Shown piece after piece: positions 44,917-52,676 of a DNA stretch of 56,669 nucleotides. A model generated the notes under the pieces. It was not told the DNA's origin. It saw only the letters and a list, made by a program, of their open reading frames with translations, and did no database searches. The stretch covers positions 1 through 56,669 of the forward strand of contig NZ_BLAY01000049.1 in assembly GCF_020521235.1 (NCBI RefSeq), given 5' to 3'. Every line of letters begins with the position of its first letter. Within the stretch, counting starts at the first letter, position 1. The stretch comes from Microseira wollei NIES-4236 (GTDB lineage Bacteria > Cyanobacteriota > Cyanobacteriia > Cyanobacteriales > Aerosakkonemataceae). Both the position numbers and the translations under genes were made by a program.

Positions 44917-45903
44917 ATGAAACAAAAATTATCTCGCCTCAAGCCATTCCTGCACTGGGCAATTTTAGGAGGAATGCTGATATTTTTGGTGAAAGCATTC
45001 CAAAATCATTGGCAGGAAGTAGCGGCAATTAGAATTGAACCAGTAGGATGGTTTTATCTAGCAAGCGCCATAGTAGTAACCTTACTGGCGTTTAGTTGTG
45101 CGGGATGGGTGTGGAGTTTGACCCTGGGAGAATTTAACCAACCTTTGAACAGCACTTGGGTGATTAAAGTTTACTTGAAAACCCACATCGCTAAATATTT
45201 ACCAGGACATCTTTGGCACTACTACGGCAGAATTTGGAACGCTAAAAATGCAGGGGTTTCGCCGGAAATTGCTACCTTAAGCGTGGTTATAGAACCATTT
45301 TTAATGATAGCAGCAGCGTTATTGACTACTTTAGTCAGCAGTCATTTATCTGGAAGTATATCGCCAACTGCTCAGAGTTGGACTTTGCAAGTACCCTGTT
45401 TAGTCGGAATTTTGACTATTGTCCATCCGCGGGTTTTGAATCCCTTGCTCGGATTTACTGGAAAGTTCAAGAAAAACCCTAGCTGTCCTAATATTAATGC
45501 GGCGGCATGTATCGAACGCTATCCGTTAAAATTATTATTAGGGGCATTGTGCTTTATCAGTCTGCGATGCGGGGGTTTTTTGCTAACATTTATCGCAATA
45601 AATCCGGTAAGTTTAAATCAACTGCCGATGCTGGTTAGTAGTTTTAGTTTAGCTTGGCTGTTGTCGGTGGTAGTTCCGGGGGCGCCGGGAGGGGTGGGGG
45701 TGTTGGAGGGGACAGCGGTCGCACTCCTAAATCAATCGTTCCCAACGGGTGTATTATTGAGTATCGTCGCCCTATTCCGATTCATTTCCATTTTGGCAGA
45801 AGTAACGGGTGCAGGGTTAGCTTGGCTAGACGAACGTTACCGCAAATCGGAAGATAAAATAGAAACCACTCAACCAGCAGCAGAATACGTTCCCATCGAA
45901 TAA
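44917..45903 (+). CDS. LPG-synthase/UPF0104-type integral membrane protein
   Basis: 328 residues from ATG at 44917 (MKQKLSRLKPFLHW). An upstream ATG at 44824 in frame adds 31 residues and cannot be excluded. About eight hydrophobic helices are seen. The pattern matches the lysylphosphatidylglycerol-synthetase transmembrane region (flippase-like, UPF0104): WVIKVYLKTHIAKYLPGHLWHYYGR near the middle and VVPGAPGGVGVLEGTAVALL near the end. There is no aminoacyl-transferase domain, so it is the stand-alone transporter/flippase type often linked to lipid or glycolipid export. The stop codon is directly followed by the ATG of the cNMP-binding gene, so the two are co-translated. Confidence 0.82.
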   Translation: MKQKLSRLKPFLHWAILGGMLIFLVKAFQNHWQEVAAIRIEPVGWFYLASAIVVTLLAFSCAGWVWSLTLGEFNQPLNSTWVIKVYLKTHIAKYLPGHLWHYYGRIWNAKNAGVSPEIATLSVVIEPFLMIAAALLTTLVSSHLSGSISPTAQSWTLQVPCLVGILTIVHPRVLNPLLGFTGKFKKNPSCPNINAAACIERYPLKLLLGALCFISLRCGGFLLTFIAINPVSLNQLPMLVSSFSLAWLLSVVVPGAPGGVGVLEGTAVALLNQSFPTGVLLSIVALFRFISILAEVTGAGLAWLDERYRKSEDKIETTQPAAEYVPIE

Positions 45904-46272
45904 ATGACAAACCCAGCGCTGACAGTCAGCATATTACAAAAACAGCCCGAACCTAAAATATTTTCAGCAGGTCAAACTATCTTTAAAGAAGGCGATCCGG
46001 CTGATTTAATGTACGGTATCCTGTCTGGAGAAGTCGATTTATTGGTCAACGGCAAGATTGTAGAGACAATAGAGACAGGTGCAGTTTTTGGCACCGGGGC
46101 GCTAGTTGAGGTAAAAGATAGAACTTATAGCGCGATCGCAAAAACTGACTGTGAACTAGCTTATCTCAATCGGCAGCGTTTTCTTTTCGCCGTACAAGAA
46201 ATGCCCATGTTTGCGCTTGAGGTAATGAAAAGCTATTCTGAGCGAATTAGTCGATTAGCGCAGATGGTTTAA
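45904..46272 (+). CDS. stand-alone cyclic-nucleotide-binding domain protein
   Basis: 122 residues holding one CRP/cNMP-binding beta-roll: IFSAGQTIFKEGDPADLMYGILSGEVDLLVNGK, then IETGAVFGTGALVEVKDRTYSAIAKTDCELAYLNRQRF and a short C-terminal helix. No helix-turn-helix or other effector domain follows, so it is not a DNA-binding Crp. Its phosphate-binding cassette is altered (GALVEVKDRTYSA in place of GE-x-AL-RSA), so ligand binding is uncertain. Its ATG touches the stop of the membrane protein gene, which suggests it controls that transporter/flippase. It may also be structural. Confidence 0.85.
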   Translation: MTNPALTVSILQKQPEPKIFSAGQTIFKEGDPADLMYGILSGEVDLLVNGKIVETIETGAVFGTGALVEVKDRTYSAIAKTDCELAYLNRQRFLFAVQEMPMFALEVMKSYSERISRLAQMV

Positions 46273-46600
46273 TTCACAGAAACCCGGTTTGTTAAATTCA
46301 GATATTGCATCACCCCGTTAACCCGCCAGGGAATTAATTCCCTGGCTAATAGCAAAAGTCCTCTGAAGAGGACTAGGTATTCCAGTCGATTAAAATGGAC
46401 TTAGGTTATATCGTTTCCTTAGGCATCGGAATTACTACCTGTAGGGGCAATTAGCAATTAGCAATTAGCAATTAGCAATTACCAAAAAAGGCCGATCATT
46501 CCGATGCCACCGGATTTGATATTACTCGCTGTGGAAATTTATTTCCGGGCGGGTGGGTCAAAAGGTGCAAGATCTCGGTTAAAGAAACCCGATTTGCGAT
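46273..46600. repeat. repeat-filled intergenic region
   Basis: A gaaacccggttt copy lies near 46279. cagggaattaattccctgg (46329-46347), a partial copy of the 47.5-48 kb array theme, comes next. It is followed by four caattag heptamers (46449-46480) and a ttatttccgggcggg remnant (46540). No gene is seen. Confidence 0.8.
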
Positions 46601-47416
46601 CTAACATCCAGCAGCTGCTTTAATAGGCTCAAGCAAGTTTAAAGGCAAGTGCATCATATTTAATTTAGTCTGTTCCCATCCTTTAACATCAGGGCCATGA
46701 TAATCGCTGCCGCCAGTCATTAACAAGTCGTATTCTTGACACAACTTTTCTAAATTGCGGACTTCCGAAGCACTGTGGGTGGGATGGTAAACTTCTACTC
46801 CCATTAAACCCGCATCTACCATTTCTTTTAGCACTTCCTCGACTTTACCGCCGCGAAATAGATAGGGATGCGCCCATACTGGAACTGCACCGCTATTGCG
46901 TAATAATTCTATACCTTCAACAATAGAAAATTTCTCGTAATGCACGTAAGCTGGTTTATCATCTCCCAACCAGCGATCAAATGCTTCTTGAGATGATTGG
47001 ACGTATCCCGCTTTGACTAAAGCAGCGGCAATATGGGGGCGTCCCGGTGCCATTCCTTCGCCTAAAGTGGGCATTTCGATTGGGTATCCCAACTTGGCTA
47101 GGTTTTCTACCATTTGTCTGGCGCGACGGAAACGTCCTTCTAAGCGCAAATGCAATCCTTGATTCAATTTATCTCGTTTTGGGTAAAAACCTAGAATGTG
47201 CAGAGAACGGTCATTGTGAACCGTACTTAATTCCAGTCCCGGCACAATTTCTATTTGGTGTTCGAGGGCGGCGCAAAACGCTTCGTCCCACCCAGAAAGC
47301 GTATCGTGGTCGGTAATAGCAAGCGCGCGTACTCCTGCGTTAGCAGCAGCAGCAACGAGTTGTGTGGGCGTTAAAGAGCCGTCAGAATAGGTTGTGTGAC
47401 AGTGAAGTTCTAGCAT
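46601..47416 (-). CDS. PHP-domain metal-dependent phosphoesterase
   Basis: 271 residues from ATG at 47416. A longer frame from a GTG at 47470 lies in a repeat and is less likely. All PHP motifs are present: LELHCHTTYSDG (metal-binding His), ITDHDTLSG, GLELSTVH, WAHPYLF and GGSDYHG. Close relatives are 3',5'-nucleoside bisphosphate phosphatases and TrpH/RNase AM-type 5'-3' exonucleases that trim RNA ends. The exact substrate is not deducible. It should be a soluble, three-metal enzyme. It lies downstream of hpnH in the same orientation, with a repeat array between, so is probably transcribed on its own. Confidence 0.88.
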   Translation of the reverse strand: MLELHCHTTYSDGSLTPTQLVAAAANAGVRALAITDHDTLSGWDEAFCAALEHQIEIVPGLELSTVHNDRSLHILGFYPKRDKLNQGLHLRLEGRFRRARQMVENLAKLGYPIEMPTLGEGMAPGRPHIAAALVKAGYVQSSQEAFDRWLGDDKPAYVHYEKFSIVEGIELLRNSGAVPVWAHPYLFRGGKVEEVLKEMVDAGLMGVEVYHPTHSASEVRNLEKLCQEYDLLMTGGSDYHGPDVKGWEQTKLNMMHLPLNLLEPIKAAAGC

Positions 47417-47478
47417 CGGGGATAGCGCAATAAGGCATGGGTTAATAGAGTTCTTGCAAAAGTCCGCCACTTTGCCAG

Positions 47479-48030
47479 GGAATTTATTCCCTGGCTAATA
47501 GCTCAAGTCGGTTAAAACTGACTATTTTATTTTATTTTTGCTTTTTAGTCCATTTTAATGGACTTGAGCTATTAGCCCGGAAATTTATTTCCGGGTGGTT
47601 GGGGATTGACCAGGCTATTCGGTTTTAACCGACTATTTTATTTTTGCTTTTTAGTCCATTTTAATGGACTTGAGCTATTAGCCCGGAAATTTATTTCCGG
47701 GTGGTTGGGGATTGACCAGGCTATTCGGTTTTAACCGACTATTTTATTTGTGGTTTTTAGTCCATTTTAATGGACTTGAGCTATTAGCCCGGAAATTTAT
47801 TTCCGGGTGGTTGGGGATTGACCACGCTATTCGGTTTTAACCGACTATTTTATTTGTGGTTTTTAGTCCATTTTAATGGACTTGAGCTATTAGCCCGGAA
47901 ATTTATTTCCGGGCGGTTGGGGATTAACCACGCTAGTCGGTTAAAACCAACTATTTTATACGTGCTTTTTTAGTTTATTTTAATGGACTTGAGCTATTAG
48001 CCCGGAAATTTATTTCCGGGCGGTTGGGGA
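47479..48030. repeat. 106-bp tandem array with three palindromes per unit
   Basis: The landmark cggttttaaccg recurs at 47620, 47726 and 47832 and as cggttaaaacc at 47938, exactly 106 bp apart. A first, diverged unit is at about 47509. Each unit holds agtccattttaatggact, cccggaaatttatttccggg and cggttttaaccg, all self-complementary. The array fills the space between hpnH and the PHP gene. The first unit has the related ccagggaatttattccctgg variant, also seen near 46329. Confidence 0.95.
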
Positions 48031-48064
48031 TTTGGCGCTTTAACCCAAATGCGTAGATACCGTA

Positions 48065-49087
48065 CTATTTAGCCATGCCAAACACACTGCTAGCAGCACG
48101 CATCATATTTTTCGGTTCTAATGCATCGATTGCTGCGGTTGGCTCGAAGCCGCAATGCATCATACAATCAGCACATTTGGGATTACCGCTCTTGCGACCG
48201 TATTTGCTCCAATCGGTATTATCCAGCAGTTCTTGAAATGTGGAATAATGACCTTCGTTTAGTAGGTAGCAAGGCTTTTGCCATCCCAAAACGCTGTAAC
48301 TCGGACTTCCCCAAGGCGTGCATTCGTATTCTTTCTCGCCTGTGAGAAAATCGAGAAATAGCGGGTTGTGGTTAAAGCTCCAGTTATTCTTACCTGCCTT
48401 GTAGGGAGCTAAGATTTCTCTGAATATAGCTTTGGTTTGTTCCCGCTTGAGGAAATGCTCTTGATCTGGCGCCCATTCGTAACTATAGCCTGGGGAAACC
48501 ATCATGCCATCGACTCCCAAGGTGCTTACGAAGTCAAAGAATTCCTGCATTTCCTTGGGATCGCTGTTTTCAAACACGGTAGTATTAGTGGTAACGCGAA
48601 ATCCTTTCGCTTTAGCGACGCGAATCGCTTTTACAGCAATATCGAAAATGCCTTCACGATCTACGCATTTGTCGTGATGTTCCCGCAAACCGTCTAAATG
48701 GACGCTGAAACTAAAGTAAGGGGAAGGCTCAAATTTATCTAAGCTTTTTTCCAACAAAATGCCGTTGGTGCAGAGGTAAACAAACTTCCGGCGCTCGACC
48801 AATCCCTTGACAATTTCACCAATTTGTGGGTGGAGCAGCGGTTCGCCGCCGGGAATGGCGACAACGGGTGCGCCGCATTCTTCTGCGGCGGTAAAGCACT
48901 CTTCGGGGGTGAGATTGCGTTTGAGGATTTCGTTGGGATGTTGAATTTTACCGCAACCGGGACAAGCGAGGTTACAGCGGAATAAAGGTTCCAACATCAA
49001 GACGAGGGGGAATTTTTTCCGTCCCTTCAAACGTTGGGTGACTAGATACTTACCGACTTCGAGGGCTTGTTGTAAGTGTATTGCCAT
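48065..49087 (-). CDS. hpnH: HpnH, adenosyl-hopene transferase (radical SAM)
   Basis: 340 residues, normal length. The radical SAM cluster motif is Cys38-x3-Cys42-x2-Cys45 ([16 protein letters not shown]), followed by [30 protein letters not shown] and a C-terminal Cys set ([15 protein letters not shown]) for the SPASM-like part. HpnH adds a 5'-deoxyadenosyl group to diploptene, the first step of extended (C35) hopanoids. Complete and apparently functional. It stands alone; its 3' end faces the 106-bp repeat array. hpnA is 2.5 kb away on the same strand. Confidence 0.96.
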   Translation of the reverse strand: MAIHLQQALEVGKYLVTQRLKGRKKFPLVLMLEPLFRCNLACPGCGKIQHPNEILKRNLTPEECFTAAEECGAPVVAIPGGEPLLHPQIGEIVKGLVERRKFVYLCTNGILLEKSLDKFEPSPYFSFSVHLDGLREHHDKCVDREGIFDIAVKAIRVAKAKGFRVTTNTTVFENSDPKEMQEFFDFVSTLGVDGMMVSPGYSYEWAPDQEHFLKREQTKAIFREILAPYKAGKNNWSFNHNPLFLDFLTGEKEYECTPWGSPSYSVLGWQKPCYLLNEGHYSTFQELLDNTDWSKYGRKSGNPKCADCMMHCGFEPTAAIDALEPKNMMRAASSVFGMAK

Positions 49088-49408
49088 AGTACTCCTCTCA
49101 CCTTGTTTGCGTGCATCAGCAGCGTTCGCTTCTAATCAGAGTCGCTGTTTTAGCTACAGTCTCTCCGTTTAGTGTTCCTCAAAACTCCAAAAAGCTGATG
49201 ACGCCATGTGCAACTTTTTTAATTGGGGGATGGGTGGCGATCGCCTAAATCTCTGGTAAAGTTACCGCATCATTACCTTTTTTGCTTTGTACCAAGATAG
49301 TTTTACTGCCCTACCCCTACCCCCATCGCCAGACGCACCTCGTGCATCAGTCGGGTAATGGTAGCGATCGCTACGATAGGTCTAACAAACCCGGTAACAG
49401 ATGGCGAT
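49088..49408. other. hpnH upstream region, no gene seen
   Basis: Divergent promoter region between hpnH (minus) and the DUF6745-like gene (plus). It has gcgatcgc octamers near 49238 and 49363. I see no clear regulatory site. An in-frame extension of the next gene from 49358 is possible but less likely than ATG 49409. Confidence 0.4.
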
Positions 49409-50440
49409 ATGTCGCAGATTAAGATAGAAAAACTGACGCAAAAGCAAGAAGCTTTAATTCCGGTATATCCAGAGAAGTGGCGCAGGATAGCACTTTCTAC
49501 TGAAGCGATCGATCCTCAAAAATCATCTAATGCTATAAAAGCAGCTTACGAACTGATTGGTTATCAAGAGCCTGAGATTATTATTTGCGATAGTCCTTAT
49601 GCTGCTAGCTACGCTACTGTGAATCAAAATGGTAGAGAACTGGGGAGCGAACTGGGCAGTCTACTGGTGAACCAACTGTACAGCCAAGTGGTGAACCAAC
49701 TGGAAAACCAACTGTGGAGCCAACTGTGGAACCAACTGTGGAACCAACTGCACAGCCAACTCGACAGCCAACTGGAGAGCCAACTGTACAGTCAACTCGA
49801 CTGCCAACAGGTGAGCATATTGTATTGTTGCATTTCCCCTGAATATTTGGCTTGTTATAGCAGTCTTTTTGATTTTTGTATTTCTGTCTTAAATTGCACT
49901 TGCGAGCCAAAAATATGGCAAATCTTTCAGTCGCTAGCGTTTGATTGCGGCTGGATTTTTACCTTGGAAAAAACTTGCTATGTATGCGATCGCCCGCGCA
50001 TCCTCTCTTTTGATAATCAACAACGCCTGCACGCAGAAGGACAACCCGCGATTCAGTATGCCGACGGCTTCAGCGTTTACGCCTATCACGGCGTAACATT
50101 GCCTGAAAAATACGGGCAACTGCACCCGAACCAGTGGCAAGTACAATGGATTTTAGAAGAAAAAAACGCAGAATTGCGGCGAGTGCTAATTCAGGGAATT
50201 GGTTACGCCCGCATCTGTCAAGAATTGCCAGCAACCTAGTTAGATACCTGGCGAGAATACACTTTGTTGAAAATTGATCGCCAAGTTGATGTGGAGCCAA
50301 TTTATTTATTAAAAATGACCTGCCCCAGCACAGGATTTATTCATGCTTTGCGCGTACCCCCCTCGATGAAATCCGCAAGAGAGGCGATTCGCTGGGTGAA
50401 TTGGGGCATCGATCCAGAAGAATTTGCGGTGGAAACTTGA
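49409..50440 (+). pseudogene. DUF6745-like gene interrupted by one TAG codon
   Basis: From ATG at 49409 the frame runs 276 codons to TAG at 50237-50239. It then continues open for 66 more codons to TGA at 50438-50440, in the same frame, with sensible protein (LDTWREYTLLKIDRQ, then IHALRVPPSMKS and WVNWGIDPEEFAVE) that I recognise as the usual end of DUF6745-type cyanobacterial proteins. So one point change, probably a lost Gln or Lys codon, split the gene. A central stretch (about 90-150) is built of short repeats of the form xSQLxNQL, from 12-bp DNA repeats at 49660-49800. Function of the family is unknown. A 276-residue truncated product could still be made. Confidence 0.8.
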
Positions 50441-50514
50441 AACCTAGAAACCCGGTTTCTCTAATAATACCTGCGCCAATTTTCTGAAACGCCCCACGCT
50501 GAAGCATGGGGCTA

Positions 50515-50825
50515 CACAAACAAAGCCCACCTACGTGGGCTAAAATCATTGCTTGCAGGCTGCTCTGGCAGCCAAAGTTTGTCACGCCCCACACAAACTT
50601 TGGCTGCCTACGTGGGCTAAAATCATTGCTTGCAGGCTGCTCTGGCAGCCAAAGTTTGTCACGCCCCACACAAACAAAGCCCACCTACGTGGGCTAAAAT
50701 CATTACTTGCAGGCTGCTCTGGCAGCCAAAGTTTGTCACGCCCCACACAAACTTTGGCTGCCTACGTGGGCTAAAATCATTGCTTGCAGGCTGCTCTGGC
50801 AGCCAAAGTTTGTCACGCCCCACCC
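50515..50825. repeat. 77-bp tandem array, alternating A/B units
   Basis: The segment tgctctggcagccaaagttt recurs at 50561, 50638, 50715 and 50792, each 77 bp apart. Units alternate: two begin acaaacaaagcccacctacg and two acaaactttggctgcctacg, so the true period is 154 bp. ggcagccaaagtttgt pairs with acaaactttggctgcc in the next unit, and gcccacctacgtgggc is another hairpin. It fills the gap after the DUF6745-like gene. A gaaaccgggtttct copy follows at about 50862. Confidence 0.95.
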
Positions 50826-50879
50826 TTCAGGGTGAGGGTATTTTGGTGAAGGTATTGTCTAAGAAACCGGGTTTCTGAA

Positions 50880-51317
50880 TTAGGAAGCTAAATTCACAGA
50901 TACTTTTGGAGGTACGCCGAGTCTGATATCAACGACAATCCCTTTTAAATTGGTTATATTTAGTCGTTTTTGCATGTCTTTTGTCATTAGTAAAGCCTTG
51001 AATATCAGCACCAATAACTTATTGTTTTGATGCTGATCTATCAGTGCTTGAACTGCCTCGTTGTTAATTCCTTCTACGGAACCTACTAGCGATGTTTTAA
51101 TTTGGGGCAATATTCCCATTTCTACCTCAAAACTTCCTACCTTGAGGCCGAGACTTTCGGCAATTGGTAGAACCTTTTGGTATTCGTCTAAAACCGCCTC
51201 AAATTGTTCTTGGGCGGCTGCAGAAAGTTCTGTAGCCTCTTCCTTTAATTGACCTGCAACTTCCTCTGCTTTATCTTTGACACTTTGTAGCGGGTTGATT
51301 CCTTTTTTCAGGTTCAT
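50880..51317 (-). CDS. amphipathic-helix protein of unknown function
   Basis: 145 residues. The first 60 residues are Glu/Lys/Ala/Gln-rich and should form a long amphipathic helix (SVKDKAEEVAGQLKEEATELSAAAQEQF). The rest is a small domain with an alternating hydrophobic pattern (GLKVGSFEVEMGILPQIKTSL, KLLVLIFKALLMTKDMQKRL, GIVVDIRLGVPPKVSVNL). There is no signal peptide. I do not recognise the family. The stop codon is directly next to a GAAACCGGGTTTCT repeat. It is a single gene on the minus strand. It may bind lipid or membrane surfaces, judged only from helix character. Confidence 0.75.
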   Translation of the reverse strand: MNLKKGINPLQSVKDKAEEVAGQLKEEATELSAAAQEQFEAVLDEYQKVLPIAESLGLKVGSFEVEMGILPQIKTSLVGSVEGINNEAVQALIDQHQNNKLLVLIFKALLMTKDMQKRLNITNLKGIVVDIRLGVPPKVSVNLAS

Positions 51318-51449
51318 AATTGACTTTTAATTCACTGCTGAAATCAATATATCATATATTTTGTGACTCTAGTATATAAACTTGGTAGGAAAAGTAGGTA
51401 GTTATTTTTGTTTGGGTTGAGATGTTGTGCTGCAAATAGTAGGAAAGGT

Positions 51450-51577
51450 AGTTTTGTATCCCGCATTCGCCCGCAGGCTAAAGCCTGGGGCTATACAAAC
51501 AAAGCAAGGCGTAGCAGGCTAATTTTAACCGACATCTTGAGTCCGCGCAGGCGGACTTTGTTTTTGTAGCCGCGACT
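51450..51577. repeat. short palindromic repeats before hpnA stop
   Basis: Pieces such as aggctaaagcct, agtccgcgcaggcggact and gactttagtc are short hairpins typical of cyanobacterial intergenic repeats. The agtccgc-N-gcggact hairpin at 51540-51557 could end hpnA transcription on the minus strand. No gene is seen. Confidence 0.6.
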
Positions 51578-52573
51578 TTAGTCGTTAGGCGTTTTCAATT
51601 CAAAATACTTCCTAAACCAGTCTACAGCATCTTTCAAACCTATCTCGATTGGTGTCTGAGGTAAACCCAATTCTCTCACAGCTTTTGCGGCATCGTAATA
51701 CATAGTTTGCGTCGCCATGCGGACGCCATCTAAAGGTATCGAAGGCTGTTTTCCCAAAGGTGCGAGAATTCGTTCGTCCACCCAGGCGACCCCCAGGGGC
51801 AACCAAGCGGGGACGCTGCTTTGCGGTGCTTTTAAACCTGTAATTTGGGAAAGTAGATCGAGGAGGGTTTTGAGGGTGAGGTTTTGGTTACCGAGGATGT
51901 AGCGATCGCCCGCCTTACCCCTTTCCAAAGCTAACAAATGTCCCCGCGCCACATCCCGCACATCAATAAAATTTAACCCCGTATCCAGATAAAACGGCAT
52001 TTGTCGCCGCAAAAACCTTAAAATAATATCTCCTGTAGGAGTAGGCTTGATATCCATTGGCCCAATCGGACTGCTGGGGTTGACAATAACCACATCTTGT
52101 ATTTTTCCAGCTTGAATCGCTTCCTGTTCCGCCCAATATTTAGATTTTTTGTAATCCCCAATCAATGCATCCGGCGGACTTTGATAAGTTTCATCGGCAA
52201 TTCCTCCCCGTTTAACCCCAATTGCTGCTACTGAACTGGTATAAACCGTTCGCTCAATTCCCGCTTTTTGAGCTGCGGCTAAAATATTTCGAGTTCCTAG
52301 CACATTATGGCGATAAAGTAAATCTTTATCAGCTTGCCAAAGCGAATAATGCGCCGCAACGTGAAACAGTACTTGACAACCTTTCATTTGCTGCCACAAT
52401 TGAGGGTCGTTAAGGTCGCCTTTGACAATTTCAATATCGAGATGCCGCAGGTTATCCAAACGACTGCTAGGACGCGCCAGCGCCCGTACAGTATATCCTT
52501 CCTGCACGAGCAATTGGATTAAGTTAGCGCCGATAAAACCCGTACCGCCTGTAACAAAAACTGTTTTAGTCAT
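51578..52573 (-). CDS. hpnA: HpnA, hopanoid-associated sugar epimerase
   Basis: 331 residues, extended short-chain dehydrogenase fold. NAD(P)-binding GGTGFIG (9-15), the catalytic Ser region (VYTSSVAAIG, about 110-119) and YKKSK (Tyr141, Lys145) are present. VNPSSPIGPMDIKPTPTG and FIDVRDVARGHLLALERG, then RYILGNQNLTLK, match HpnA. It is thought to act on the sugar or ribose side chain of hopanoids, though its exact reaction is not established. Complete. It lies 2.5 kb from hpnH with two unrelated genes between. Start ATG at 52573 is directly at the upstream gap. No regulatory site is visible. Confidence 0.92.
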   Translation of the reverse strand: MTKTVFVTGGTGFIGANLIQLLVQEGYTVRALARPSSRLDNLRHLDIEIVKGDLNDPQLWQQMKGCQVLFHVAAHYSLWQADKDLLYRHNVLGTRNILAAAQKAGIERTVYTSSVAAIGVKRGGIADETYQSPPDALIGDYKKSKYWAEQEAIQAGKIQDVVIVNPSSPIGPMDIKPTPTGDIILRFLRRQMPFYLDTGLNFIDVRDVARGHLLALERGKAGDRYILGNQNLTLKTLLDLLSQITGLKAPQSSVPAWLPLGVAWVDERILAPLGKQPSIPLDGVRMATQTMYYDAAKAVRELGLPQTPIEIGLKDAVDWFRKYFELKTPND

Positions 52574-52676
52574 TTGATCTGAAATCTTAAATCTGAAATA
52601 GCTCTACTTGCAAACACCCGATTTATATTGCCAAAATACTAACCAGATAATTATTCCTAGATAAGTTTAGTTAAAC

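Noticed and set aside
4454-50440. Stop-codon recoding as explanation for TAA, TGA and TAG inside genes
   Set aside because: Three different stop codons are affected while all other genes end normally at them; decay is simpler.
47479-50825. Arrays as possible CRISPR loci
   Set aside because: Units are contiguous tandem repeats with no unique spacers, and no cas gene is nearby.
50337-50878. Several open frames in the 77-bp array region
   Set aside because: They are translations of the tandem repeats and overlap each other in shifted phases.
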